Positions 15,941 through 24,660 of a stretch of 64,000 nt of DNA are shown piece after piece. The stretch lies in assembly GCA_037138595.1 (NCBI GenBank), contig JBAXIB010000003.1, positions 1-64,000 of the forward strand, read 5' to 3'. The notes beneath the pieces are model-generated. The model did not search any database. It was not told where the DNA came from and saw only the letters and a program-made list of their open reading frames with translations. How positions within the stretch are numbered: position 1 is the first letter of the stretch; every line of letters begins with the position of its first letter. The position numbers and the translations under genes are program-made. The DNA is from UBA4742 sp037138595 (GTDB taxonomy: Bacteria > Actinomycetota > Acidimicrobiia > Acidimicrobiales > Acidimicrobilacustridaceae).

Positions 15941-16951
15941 CTAAATCATCGCCGGCCCGTCAATCCAAGCTCCGCGTGACGCGCGAACGACCCAACCTTG
16001 CGACAACGTTCCCGGCTTGGTGAGTGCGACCACACAGCCGCCGAATCCGCCACCGGTCAATCGGACTCCATAAACGCCAGGTTGTGCGCTGAGACGTTCG
16101 ACCAATTGATCCACTGTCGGCGTGGATGCTTCAAAGTCATCGCGAAAACTCACGTGGGCATCGTTCATGATATGTCCCGCTCGTTGAATATCACCGGACG
16201 CGAATGCGTCGGCGAATTCACGAACTCGCTGGTTTTCGCTGACGACGTGACGCGCTCGGGCGGCGATCGTTGGGTCGGCGATGGTGTCTACGTCGACAAG
16301 TTTGGCATCGCGCAAAGGGCCGATGAGGTGTTGCGCAGCTTCGAGTTGGCTGCGCCGAAGCGCGTAAGCCGAGGTCGCGAGTTCACGAGCTTGCCCCGAA
16401 TGTACGACGACTATTTCGACCTGTTCGGGCACCGGAATCGGGCTGACCTGAAGGTTGCGAAAATCGATCATCAGCGCGTGACCTTCTCTACCGCCAGCCG
16501 AAGTGAGCTGATCCATCAGACCGCATGGCACCCCCGACGCGATCTGTTCGGCTTGTTGACATTGACGCGCTAAATCGAGAGTATTTGCTGAGGCGCCAAG
16601 GGCGAGCGCAACTGCGACCTCGAGGGCAGCGCTCGACGATAAACCTGTGCCAACCGGGATCGTCGTCGAGATATGGCCGTCGATTCCCCGAGACGGCCGC
16701 AACACCGACACCACGCCCGCGACATAGCGGCCCCACGACGGTTCAACAGTCGTGGGATCAGAAATGTCGAGCGCGATGTCGGTCACGCCGGGAAACTGTG
16801 CTGATCGAAGCACGACATGGTCTTCGCAGCGGTTCGCGACGACGGTGGTGCCGAGGTCGATTGCCATTGGCAGTGCGAGGCCGCCGACGTAATCGGTATG
16901 TTCGCCGATGAGATTGACTCGGCCGGGGGCGTAGGCGCGAACCTCACTCAT
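15941..16951 (-). CDS. galK: Galactokinase
   Basis: This 336-residue GHMP kinase phosphorylates galactose at C1, the first step of the Leloir pathway. The galactokinase signature GRVNLIGEHTDYVGG is at residues 10-24, the ATP loop is PVGTGLSSSAALEVA, and motif 3 is RLTGGGFGGCVVAL. The catalytic Asp is in CGLMDQLTS. ATG 16951 overlaps the last 8 bases of galT, so translation is coupled in a galT-galK operon. The protein is shorter than E. coli GalK (382). Confidence 0.93.
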   Translation of the reverse strand: MSEVRAYAPGRVNLIGEHTDYVGGLALPMAIDLGTTVVANRCEDHVVLRSAQFPGVTDIALDISDPTTVEPSWGRYVAGVVSVLRPSRGIDGHISTTIPVGTGLSSSAALEVAVALALGASANTLDLARQCQQAEQIASGVPCGLMDQLTSAGGREGHALMIDFRNLQVSPIPVPEQVEIVVVHSGQARELATSAYALRRSQLEAAQHLIGPLRDAKLVDVDTIADPTIAARARHVVSENQRVREFADAFASGDIQRAGHIMNDAHVSFRDDFEASTPTVDQLVERLSAQPGVYGVRLTGGGFGGCVVALTKPGTLSQGWVVRASRGAWIDGPAMI

Positions 16952-17882
16952 CGCGAGTCGCTTCCCGAAGTGACGTTGCTGCGTCAGCCGGATCGACGGG
17001 GTTGAAATAGACCTCGGCCCCGAGTTCGGCGGCGGCGACAAAACGGGGAGTGTCGGGTGATCGGTACAGCGGCGTGATGTGTGCGTGCACCCATGCGTTC
17101 GGCCAATCGCCCCCGTCGGTGGGCCGCTGATGGAACCACATCATGTAGGGCATCGGCTGATGAAAGAGGAGATCGAGGCGACCGAATACATCGATGAGGA
17201 GTCCGGCAAGGTCGTCGCGCTGAGGTGAGCTCAGCGACGGTAGGTCCGGCAGCTGCTCGTCGGGCGCAATGACGAGAGCGAAGGGCCACGTTGCCGCAAA
17301 TGGAACCCATGCCCGCCACGTTCCTGAACGGGTGACAAATCGATCGCCCATCGCGTCGGGGCCAAGGCCTGCGATGACGTCGCCATGTTCGAGTTCGGCT
17401 CGGGGTTGAGGTGGCACGGCGTCGTATGCATAGATCTGGCCGTGTGGGTGCGCGATGGTTGCGCCGACCTCAGCGCCGCGGTTTTCAAAAATTAAGACGT
17501 AATCGACATCGGGTCGCGCCCCAAGCGCAACCGTGCGATCACACCACACATCAATAACCCGGCGCGCGCCAGGAACCCCGAGCGATGTGAAATTCGCGTT
17601 GTGATCGGCTGTATACAAGATCACTTCGGCGCGCTCATCGGGCAGAGGAGGCCAACGATTCGGAAACCATCGCACGTCGTAGGGTTCAGGCGCCTCGATT
17701 CCTCCGACACAAAATGGGCATTGGTCAGACGGCAAATTGGGCCGAGTCTGGCGGGAAGCGACAATGTGGGTGGAGTCACCAGTCAAAGGATCGACGCGGT
17801 CGGCGTCGCGGTGCGCAGCAGGCGCCAGCTGGTCACTGGGACTCGGCTCATGAGTCGGTCGAGGTTTGGGTCGAGTGGACAC
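16944..17882 (-). CDS. galT: Galactose-1-phosphate uridylyltransferase
   Basis: This protein (312 residues from GTG 17882) exchanges UMP between UDP-glucose and galactose-1-phosphate. The N-terminal half has DPLTGDSTHIVASRQTRP and a CPFC zinc pair. The nucleophile is in the HIT-like motif AHPHGQIYAY, and the C-terminal half has MWFHQRP and WVHAHITPLYRS. The frame is open to TTG 17933, but that start would lie 2 bases from the divergent hydrolase start. GTG 17882, with TACCGT 8 bases upstream, leaves room for promoters. Confidence 0.88.
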   Translation of the reverse strand: MSTRPKPRPTHEPSPSDQLAPAAHRDADRVDPLTGDSTHIVASRQTRPNLPSDQCPFCVGGIEAPEPYDVRWFPNRWPPLPDERAEVILYTADHNANFTSLGVPGARRVIDVWCDRTVALGARPDVDYVLIFENRGAEVGATIAHPHGQIYAYDAVPPQPRAELEHGDVIAGLGPDAMGDRFVTRSGTWRAWVPFAATWPFALVIAPDEQLPDLPSLSSPQRDDLAGLLIDVFGRLDLLFHQPMPYMMWFHQRPTDGGDWPNAWVHAHITPLYRSPDTPRFVAAAELGAEVYFNPVDPADAATSLREATRDE

Positions 17883-17890
17883 TGGGGATG

Positions 17891-17896
17891 ACGGTA
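17891..17896 (-). promoter_or_regulatory. -10 element TACCGT, probable leaderless promoter of galT-galK
   Basis: TACCGT (minus strand) is 8 bases before GTG 17882. Spacing is one base longer than in most other cases here. Confidence 0.3.
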
Positions 17897-17935
17897 GTTG
17901 GGCGACCTTGACCGTGCCGCCAATTTGGGTCAACG

Positions 17936-18832
17936 ATGGCGGGTATGCACACCCTCAGCAATGGCGTCGAGATTGAGTACGAGACCTTTGGCGATCCTAC
18001 CGATCCAGCCTTATTGATGGTCATGGGCCTTGGTGCGCAGTTGATCGCTTGGGATGTCGAGTTTGCCGCCAGCTTGGTCGATCGCGGCTTTTTCGTGATC
18101 CGCTTCGACAATCGAGATGTGGGTCTTTCGACAAAATTCGCGGCCGCTGACGACTTCGACCTCAGTACTGAAATCATGAAGTTAATGAGTGGTGAATCGG
18201 TGACGGTCCCGTATCACCTTTCCGATATGGCAGCCGATGCCATGGGACTGCTCGACCACCTCGGAATCAATCGTGCCCATGTGGTTGGTGCATCGATGGG
18301 AGGCATGATCGCTCAGCAAATCGCCATTGATTTTCCTGATCGCGTGCTGAGTCTGACCTCAATAATGTCGACGACGGGCGATCCCGATGTCGGCCAAGCA
18401 ACCCCTGAAGTTTTGCCGATTCTGATGCAGCCCGCGCCAAGTGATCGGGACGCGTTTATTGCCCAAGCGGTTGAATCCAGCCGGCTGATTTCGAGCCCCG
18501 ATCACTTCGATGAATCGGTGGCAGTGAAGCGGGTCGGCGAATCGTACGATCGCTGCTTTTACCCGCAGGGAATCATCAACCAGATACTCGCTATAGCGAC
18601 TTCAGGTAGTCGCTCGGCCGGGTTACGAAAGTTGACCATCAACGCGCTGGTTATTCATGGCGAGGTTGATCCACTCATCCCGTTGTCAGGTGGTGAACGG
18701 ACTGCCGAGGTTATTCCGAGCGCTGAACTGATCGTTTTTGAAGGGATGGGTCACGACCTACCCCCGTTCTTTTGGCCCGCAACCATTGAGGCAATCACCA
18801 GCCTCGCTGCCCGTACCTCGGCAGTCGCGTGA
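17936..18832 (+). CDS. Alpha/beta hydrolase
   Basis: This 298-residue hydrolase has the nucleophile elbow GASMGG with Ser120, oxyanion-hole strand LLMVMGLG, acid residue in HGEVDPL and catalytic His in EGMGHDLP. It most resembles the esterase or haloalkane-type hydrolases found beside acyl-CoA metabolism genes in actinobacteria. ATG 17936 is the first start; ATG 17945 is equally possible. The stop TGA shares its A with the ATG of the racemase gene, so the two are coupled and may act on the same acyl compound. Confidence 0.85.
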   Translation: MAGMHTLSNGVEIEYETFGDPTDPALLMVMGLGAQLIAWDVEFAASLVDRGFFVIRFDNRDVGLSTKFAAADDFDLSTEIMKLMSGESVTVPYHLSDMAADAMGLLDHLGINRAHVVGASMGGMIAQQIAIDFPDRVLSLTSIMSTTGDPDVGQATPEVLPILMQPAPSDRDAFIAQAVESSRLISSPDHFDESVAVKRVGESYDRCFYPQGIINQILAIATSGSRSAGLRKLTINALVIHGEVDPLIPLSGGERTAEVIPSAELIVFEGMGHDLPPFFWPATIEAITSLAARTSAVA

Positions 18833-19977
18833 TGGGCCCGCTCGCAGGAGTCAAAATACTCGAAATCGCCGGAATCGGTCCGGGGCCATTTGCCGCCATG
18901 ATGTTGTCGGACATGGGTGCTGACATCATTCGCGTCGATCGAGCGCAAGCTGTGATGGGCGGTGACCCAAGCGCGCCGCCCGCTGACGTGCTCAATCGTG
19001 GCCGCCGTTCAATCGGACTTGATCTTAAGCATCCTGACGGCATTGCCACGCTGCTTTCGCTCGTGGAATCGGCTGACGCATTGATCGAGGGTTTCCGACC
19101 CGGTGTTGCCGAGCGACTTGGCTTTGGCCCTGATATCTGTCTGGAACGAAATCGTCGTTTGGTATATGGGCGGATGACCGGTTGGGGCCAAACCGGTCCT
19201 TATGCCGCTGCGGCTGGTCACGACATCAATTACATCGCGCTGGCTGGCGCGCTCGAACCAATTGGCCGGGCTGGCGACAAGCCGGTTCCGCCACTCAATC
19301 TCGTCGGCGATTTTGGCGGCGGCGGAATGTTCTTGGCCTTCGGCGTAGTGTGCGCGCTGCTTGAGGCGAAGGGTTCCGGTCAAGGCCAGGTCGTGGATGC
19401 CGCGATGGTCGACGGTGCGGCGGTGCTCATGACGATGTTTCATGCATTCCGCGCCATGGGAATTTGGGAAGATGAGCGCGGTACCAATTTGCTCGACACG
19501 GGGGCTCACTTTTATGAGGTGTACGAGACAAGTGACGGCAAGTTTGTTTCAATTGGATCAATCGAGCCCCAGTTTTATGCTGAGCTTCTGCGTTTGACCG
19601 GGCTTGAACACGACGAGACGCTGCCTCGGCAACACGATCGAAGCCAATGGCCTGCGCTGAAGGTTCGTTTCGAGCAGGTATTCAAGACCAAGACGCGAGA
19701 TGAATGGTGTCAGATCATGGAACATAGCGATGTGTGTTTCGCCCCGGTCTTGTCGATCAAAGAAGCGCCGGAACATCCACACAACGTTGAACGCGGAACG
19801 TTTGTCGAACGTGATGGCGTGCTCCAGCCAGGTCCGGCTCCACGATTTAGCCGGACCGAAGCATCGATCCAGCGACCACCGTCATTCGCCGGGCAACACA
19901 CCAATGAAGTCCTGACCGAGTGGGGCATTGATGCTGCGGCCATTGAGGCGGGTCGCGCCAGCGGTGCCATCCGTTAG
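18832..19977 (+). CDS. Alpha-methylacyl-CoA racemase-like CoA transferase family III protein
   Basis: This 381-residue protein aligns by motif with mycobacterial MCR/AMACR, which epimerises 2-methylacyl-CoA esters before beta-oxidation of branched or sterol chains. The active-site trio is intact: His130 in GHDINY, Asp160 in LVGDFGGGG, Glu245 in GSIEPQFY. These are each four residues after MCR His126, Asp156 and Glu241. ATG 18832 overlaps the upstream stop by one base (TGATG). Confidence 0.9.
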   Translation: MGPLAGVKILEIAGIGPGPFAAMMLSDMGADIIRVDRAQAVMGGDPSAPPADVLNRGRRSIGLDLKHPDGIATLLSLVESADALIEGFRPGVAERLGFGPDICLERNRRLVYGRMTGWGQTGPYAAAAGHDINYIALAGALEPIGRAGDKPVPPLNLVGDFGGGGMFLAFGVVCALLEAKGSGQGQVVDAAMVDGAAVLMTMFHAFRAMGIWEDERGTNLLDTGAHFYEVYETSDGKFVSIGSIEPQFYAELLRLTGLEHDETLPRQHDRSQWPALKVRFEQVFKTKTRDEWCQIMEHSDVCFAPVLSIKEAPEHPHNVERGTFVERDGVLQPGPAPRFSRTEASIQRPPSFAGQHTNEVLTEWGIDAAAIEAGRASGAIR

Positions 19978-20049
19978 TTTTCGGGCAGAGGTTGGGCCAG
20001 CCGCGAAAGCTTGAGCGCGATCAACCTCTATGGTCAAGGGATCGCCATT

Positions 20050-20835
20050 GTGAAGGTTCGCCATGTTGCCGCAGGAGTCGTTGCTAGTTCGCTTGCCGCG
20101 CTCGCGGTTCCAATTGTGCAAGGCGCACTCGTGGGATTCACGAATCGTCCCGACGTGCCCGGACCCCACGTCGTCGACGGATTGTTCCGGGCTCAGGGAG
20201 ATTCGGCAGAACCATTGTCGATTGTGTGGCTCGGTGATTCGTTGGCCGCCGGCGTCGGTGCAGAAACCGCCGATGCAAGCGTCGCAAGTCTGTCTGCATC
20301 GTTGTATCGGTCGGCTCATCAACGCACGGTGCAGTTGACCTGTCTCGCCAAGGCTGGCTCGCGGGCAACCGATGTCTTGACCGCCCAAGTTCCGCTCGCC
20401 CTGGGTTTGCTAAGCGTCGGGACGGTCGCGGTGTTGTTGGTTGGATCGAATGATGTTGCAACGCTAAATCCGCAACGGCGCTTCCGGCGTCAGTACCGTG
20501 ACATCTTGGATGCTTTGGTCGGCACAGGCGCCACCGTCGTGGCCGTTGGCCTGCCCGATATCGGTTCGGCCACCGTTCTAGCGCAGCCGCTTCGCATGAT
20601 CGCCGGGTGGGCTGGGCGCCGAACAGATGCCGAGGTGCGACGACTCGCGTTGATCCATGGTGCGCATTACATCGACATCAATTGCCGCCCGCCCGTGGAA
20701 TTGATGCCGACGGTCTATTTAGCGGCGGACAACTATCACCCAAATAACGAGACCTACCGGTTTTGGGCCGACCGGATCGCTACCTTCCTGCGAACAATCT
20801 TGGCGCTGAATTCAACCGGCGGGCCCATTCGCTAG
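20050..20835 (+). CDS. Membrane-anchored SGNH/GDSL hydrolase
   Basis: This 261-residue protein has an N-terminal hydrophobic segment (about 6-30), probably a signal anchor. The SGNH blocks follow: GDSLAAG with Ser64, GSND, and DNYHPN with the Asp/His pair. It should be an esterase or acetylhydrolase acting on the outer face of the membrane. GTG 20050 has AAGGG about 10 bases upstream; the frame is open from TTG 20011. Confidence 0.8.
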   Translation: MKVRHVAAGVVASSLAALAVPIVQGALVGFTNRPDVPGPHVVDGLFRAQGDSAEPLSIVWLGDSLAAGVGAETADASVASLSASLYRSAHQRTVQLTCLAKAGSRATDVLTAQVPLALGLLSVGTVAVLLVGSNDVATLNPQRRFRRQYRDILDALVGTGATVVAVGLPDIGSATVLAQPLRMIAGWAGRRTDAEVRRLALIHGAHYIDINCRPPVELMPTVYLAADNYHPNNETYRFWADRIATFLRTILALNSTGGPIR

Positions 20836-20838
20836 CCT
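20833..20838 (+). promoter_or_regulatory. -10 element TAGCCT, leaderless promoter of LmbE gene
   Basis: TAGCCT starts on the TAG stop of the SGNH gene and lies 7 bases before GTG 20846. Confidence 0.4.
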
Positions 20839-20845
20839 GCTGGTC

Positions 20846-21664
20846 GTGGCAACTCTCGTAACCTTCCATGCCCATCCCGATGATGAATCGATTGCGACCG
20901 GCGGCACGATGGCCAAAGCTGCGGCTGACGGTCATCAGGTGGTGTTAGTGACCGCAACCCGGGGCGAGCACGGCGAGCCAGTCCCCGGTGTGCTCGCAGA
21001 GGGCGAACAGCTGTGGGAACGACGTGTCGCCGAAACGCACGAGTCGGCAGCAATTCTCGGAGTCGGGCGAGTCGAATTTTTAGGATACGAAGATTCAGGG
21101 ATGATCGGTGAGCCGACGAACGAAAGCCCGACGTGTTTCTGGCAAGCCGATATTGAGGAAGCCGCGTTGCGGCTAGCTGACATTCTGCGGGACGTCGACG
21201 CCGATGTGCTCACCATCTACGACGACCACGGCAATTACGGCCATCCCGACCATATTCAGGTGTATCGAGTTGGGCGTCGGGCCGCGGAAATTGCCGGCAT
21301 TGTTCACGTTTTTGAAGCAACCATGAACCGAGATCTGTTGCTGCGAAGTTTGCGGGCTAGCGACGAGGTCTTCGAGGGGCTCGAGGAAAGCGAACGGCCC
21401 CAACTCGACGAATCAACCGATATGGGTTCGCCTGAAGCGATCATCACCCACGGTGTCGATGTGCGAGCATTTCTTGATGTCAAGCGGGGGTCGATGCGCG
21501 CCCATCGCAGCCAAATCGCTGATTCCAATTTTTTTCTCACGTTGCCGGATGAAGCATTTGCAATGGCATTCGGTACTGAATGGTTCATAGCGTCGGGCAA
21601 ATCCCGTGCCAGCGACCAGCCGTTCGTCGATGACTTATTTGCCTATCTTGTTGACGCTGACTGA
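20846..21664 (+). CDS. PIG-L/LmbE zinc deacetylase (mycothiol Mca/MshB-like)
   Basis: This 272-residue metal hydrolase has HAHPDDESIATGG, the zinc motif that also holds the catalytic Asp, and GHPDHI, which supplies the third ligand His. MshB and Mca, the mycothiol enzymes, share this layout. Features such as RGEHGEP, LGYEDSGM and CFWQADIEEA favour the Mca amidase, which clears thiol conjugates, but they do not prove it. The stop overlaps the next start by one base (TGATGG). Confidence 0.88.
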   Translation: MATLVTFHAHPDDESIATGGTMAKAAADGHQVVLVTATRGEHGEPVPGVLAEGEQLWERRVAETHESAAILGVGRVEFLGYEDSGMIGEPTNESPTCFWQADIEEAALRLADILRDVDADVLTIYDDHGNYGHPDHIQVYRVGRRAAEIAGIVHVFEATMNRDLLLRSLRASDEVFEGLEESERPQLDESTDMGSPEAIITHGVDVRAFLDVKRGSMRAHRSQIADSNFFLTLPDEAFAMAFGTEWFIASGKSRASDQPFVDDLFAYLVDAD

Positions 21665-22245
21665 TGGCCACCATCTACCTCGTTCGTCACGGCCAAGCCC
21701 AAGCCGGATTTCACCAGCACGCTGATCCCGGTCTTGATGAAGTTGGTCAGGCGCAGGCTGAAGCGATGGCGGCATCGCTAACTGGTCGCGGTCCACTTCC
21801 CATCATGTGCAGCCCGCTTCGCCGAACCATCGAGACGTCGGCACCCCTTCGAGAAAACTGGGGCGCTCGGGCCCCCTTCGCAATCGATGCACGCGTGGCT
21901 GAAATCCCATCGCCGTCGTCGGATTTATCTGAACGCGGTGTTTGGTTGAGCGAAGCGATGGCGGGCACGTGGACTGACCTCGGCGCGGACTACGAAGGTT
22001 GGCGAGACGACCTCGTCGATGCGGTGCTGGAATTGCCGACCGACACTGTCGTCGTGAGTCACTTCATCGCAATCAATGCGATTGTTGGGTGTGCGATCGG
22101 CGATGATCGAGTGATGCATTCGTCGTTCGGAAATTGCTCGGTGACAACAATCACGACCGCGCCAAGTGGGCCAGGTTCTTTAGGTCGCCGAGATCGATTG
22201 ACGGTCGAATCTCTCGGCGCGACAACACAAACGACAGTGGGCTGA
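21664..22245 (+). CDS. Histidine phosphatase superfamily protein
   Basis: This 193-residue protein begins with the phosphoglycerate-mutase-like motif LVRHGQ (nucleophile His9). SPLRRTIETSAPL supplies the second Arg, and VVVSHFIAINA carries the second catalytic His. A broad small-molecule phosphatase is expected. It is translationally coupled to the LmbE gene upstream, but a functional link is not visible. Confidence 0.87.
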   Translation: MATIYLVRHGQAQAGFHQHADPGLDEVGQAQAEAMAASLTGRGPLPIMCSPLRRTIETSAPLRENWGARAPFAIDARVAEIPSPSSDLSERGVWLSEAMAGTWTDLGADYEGWRDDLVDAVLELPTDTVVVSHFIAINAIVGCAIGDDRVMHSSFGNCSVTTITTAPSGPGSLGRRDRLTVESLGATTQTTVG

Positions 22246-22263
22246 TAGCGAGATGACGGTGCA

Positions 22264-23415
22264 ATGATGGACGAATCGGACGATCGCGAAGACACGCGGG
22301 TCGGAACCAATCCGCGCGCATGGATCCACACTGGCTATACCCAACAGATCATTTTCGGTGATGGCGCGCTGGGCCAACTTGGCGAACTTCTGAAATCGAT
22401 CGGTCTGCGACGAGTCATGTTGGTCACCACCGGGGGTAGAGCAGCGTCGGTTGACGGTGAACATGTCGTGCGGTCGATCGGGCGGGCGCTGGCATCGACG
22501 TTTGCCGAGGTGACCTCGCACGTGCCGACCCCCATGGTTCAAAGCGCTCTGCGGCAAGCGCGTCGCGATGGTGTCGACGGAATTGTGTCGTTTGGCGGCG
22601 GTTCGGTTGCTGATACCGCGAAAGCGGTTTGTTTTTTCACTGAGCAGGAGCAAGGAACTCCTGGCTCGTCATTTGCCGATCGACCGGTAGTTCCGCATGT
22701 GGCCATTACGACGACCTACAGCGGCGCGGAACTCACACCGTTCTTTGGAATGACTGACCCGGGCACCCGACAGAAAAGCGGTGCGGGTGGTCCAACCATC
22801 GCGCCAATTGCCGCGGTCTACGACCCTCAGCTGACCCTGTCAACGCCAGCCCGAGTAAGTGCCGAGACTGGCATGAATGCATTGGCCCATTGCGTTGAAG
22901 TGGTCTGGTCGCCGCGACGTACCCCCGAAGCAGAGGCGCTCGCGCTTGCCGGGGCTAGGCGGATCTTCGATGCTTTGCCGCGAGTTGTTGCCGATCCCGA
23001 CGATCTCAATGCACGAACCGACATGCTTCAAGGCTCTATTTTGGCTGGAAGGAGTTTGGCCAATGCCTCGATGGGCGTGCATCACGGCCTTGCCCAACTC
23101 CTTGGAGGGCGCACTGGAATCGCTCATGGACTTGCCAATGCGATTGTGTTGCCAGCGGCAATGACTTTCAACTCGGCGACCGTACCTGAAGCGATCGCCG
23201 CGTTGTCTCTAGCCATGGGGGTTGATGACGCAATTGGTGCGGTGGCGTCGCTTGTTGAGCAGTTAGGACTTCCGAATCGCCTGAGCGATGTTGGGGTCTC
23301 CGAGGCCGACGTGTCTGGAGTTGCGCGCCTCGCACCTACTAACGGAAACGTGCAGGCAAATCCTCGACCGGTTTCAGAGTCTGACGCTCAAGCAATCCTT
23401 GATTCAGTGTTCTGA
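22264..23415 (+). CDS. Iron-containing alcohol dehydrogenase (maleylacetate reductase-like)
   Basis: This 383-residue group III dehydrogenase has the NAD(P) loop SFGGGSVADTAKAV. Its central region AITTTYSGAELTPFFGMTD matches the maleylacetate reductase branch, and METAL-like GMNALAHCVEVVWSP and GVHHGLAQLLGG hold the metal His residues. Reduction of maleylacetate in aromatic ring degradation is plausible. No ring-cleavage dioxygenase lies nearby, so the substrate is uncertain. Confidence 0.85.
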   Translation: MMDESDDREDTRVGTNPRAWIHTGYTQQIIFGDGALGQLGELLKSIGLRRVMLVTTGGRAASVDGEHVVRSIGRALASTFAEVTSHVPTPMVQSALRQARRDGVDGIVSFGGGSVADTAKAVCFFTEQEQGTPGSSFADRPVVPHVAITTTYSGAELTPFFGMTDPGTRQKSGAGGPTIAPIAAVYDPQLTLSTPARVSAETGMNALAHCVEVVWSPRRTPEAEALALAGARRIFDALPRVVADPDDLNARTDMLQGSILAGRSLANASMGVHHGLAQLLGGRTGIAHGLANAIVLPAAMTFNSATVPEAIAALSLAMGVDDAIGAVASLVEQLGLPNRLSDVGVSEADVSGVARLAPTNGNVQANPRPVSESDAQAILDSVF

Positions 23416-23471
23416 GCCAGGTGTTCTGAACCACGTCGCCTGAACAGGTCGCCGAGGTTGCTCGGCATGCC

Positions 23472-23663
23472 TTAGTTGAGCGATGAGCCCACTGATGAGA
23501 ACTTTGTCGATGCTTGGTTGCCTAGAAAGGTGACCGACAAGATGCACACAACGGCAATTAACGCGACCAGCAGTGCATATTCGACAAGCGATGCTCCACG
23601 ATCGGTCTTGCAACGTGCCTGAAGCCAAGCGACGGTGTTCTCATACAGTGAAAAGCTGATCAT
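23472..23663 (-). CDS. Flp-family type IVb pilin
   Basis: This 63-residue prepilin has a short basic leader ending in RCKTDRG, then ASLVEYALLVALIAVVCIL, with the Glu at +5 and the hydrophobic helix of Flp pilins. The prepilin peptidase should cut after that Gly. GAAGGAG lies 5 bases before ATG 23663. No tad assembly genes lie near, so it is an orphan pilin here. Confidence 0.9.
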   Translation of the reverse strand: MISFSLYENTVAWLQARCKTDRGASLVEYALLVALIAVVCILSVTFLGNQASTKFSSVGSSLN

Positions 23664-23755
23664 GGCTGCTCCTTCAACGGGGGCGATGTGCAACCGGAAG
23701 TTCATGTGGTTGCGCTGTTGTCTGAATACGCATCGGCAGGCTGGCAGCAGACCTG

Positions 23756-23771
23756 TAGGCCTTTTGGCCTA
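23756..23771. other. Hairpin TAGGCC-TTTT-GGCCTA upstream of the pilin gene
   Basis: A 6-bp perfect stem with a 4-base loop sits between the ABC permease stop and the pilin start. On the minus strand no T-run follows, so it is not a clear terminator for the ABC operon. Confidence 0.4.
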
Positions 23772-23796
23772 TGCGCGCGTTTTTCTGCAACTGCCT

Positions 23797-24660
23797 TCAG
23801 GCAATCACTCGCCGTTTGAAGCCACGAATCCCGTTCCATGCCAGCAAAATCGTGAACGCCACCATCACCGGATACACCGCCCACAACGTCATGTGCGGGA
23901 TGTCGGTGAGCGCGGCGCGAAAACCCTCACTTATATAGACAAGCGGATTTGCTAGCGATGCGATTTGCAACCAACGAATACTTGAAAGGGCCTGCCACGG
24001 GTAATAAATGCAGCCGAGGAACGTAATCGGAACCACGATGACTCCAAACAGCATCGGCACGGTTCGCGGATCAAAAATAGTCCCGAATGTCAGCCCTAAC
24101 GAGCTGGCCATCAGGCAGGCCAGTGGCATAAGCGTAAGAAAAATCGGCCAGTTGATCTGCAGGTGAACCGAAGTTGCCGGCACAATCGCGGCGATTGGAA
24201 ACACCAACAGTCCGGCGATCAAACATTGCAACGCTCCGCTGACGATTTTCTCAATGGCGACTAATTCGACCGGCAGTGGCGCGAGGACGCGATCTTCGAT
24301 CTCGCGGGTATAACCGAACTCTTGCACCAGTGGCAGAGCGACAGCTTGAACGCCTTGAAACAAAATGACTGAACCGATCACCCCCGCGATGAGTGACGCG
24401 GAATAGATCGCAGCGCCTTGGCCTGATGCTGCGGCGCTACCGCCCATGCCCATGCCAACCTTCGGCAAGACATAGGTGAACACAAACACCAACAGGAACG
24501 GTTGGATAAGGGTTCGGGGAAGGAACTCTTTTAGGTTTCGGACCAGGACATAAGCGTCTCGAAGCAGCAAGGCCTTGAATGCTGACATCCCGCTTGACGA
24601 CCACGGATCGGTTTGACCGTCCGATTGAGGTGCTTGAGACTTCGGATCGGTGATCGTCAT
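23797..24660 (-). CDS. ABC-2 type transporter permease
   Basis: This 287-residue protein has six hydrophobic helices in the DrrB/ABC-2 arrangement and the ABC-2 signature region PWQALSSIRWLQIASLANPL before the last helix. The N-terminal 25 residues are polar. Its ATG overlaps the ATPase stop (ATGA), so ATPase and permease form one export unit. Substrate unknown; DrrAB-like drug or lipid efflux is the usual annotation. Confidence 0.88.
   Translation of the reverse strand: MTITDPKSQAPQSDGQTDPWSSSGMSAFKALLLRDAYVLVRNLKEFLPRTLIQPFLLVFVFTYVLPKVGMGMGGSAAASGQGAAIYSASLIAGVIGSVILFQGVQAVALPLVQEFGYTREIEDRVLAPLPVELVAIEKIVSGALQCLIAGLLVFPIAAIVPATSVHLQINWPIFLTLMPLACLMASSLGLTFGTIFDPRTVPMLFGVIVVPITFLGCIYYPWQALSSIRWLQIASLANPLVYISEGFRAALTDIPHMTLWAVYPVMVAFTILLAWNGIRGFKRRVIA

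Noticed and set aside
23664..23796. c-di-GMP riboswitch before the Flp pilin
   Set aside because: The hairpin region lacks the conserved GEMM sequences; it is reported only as a hairpin.
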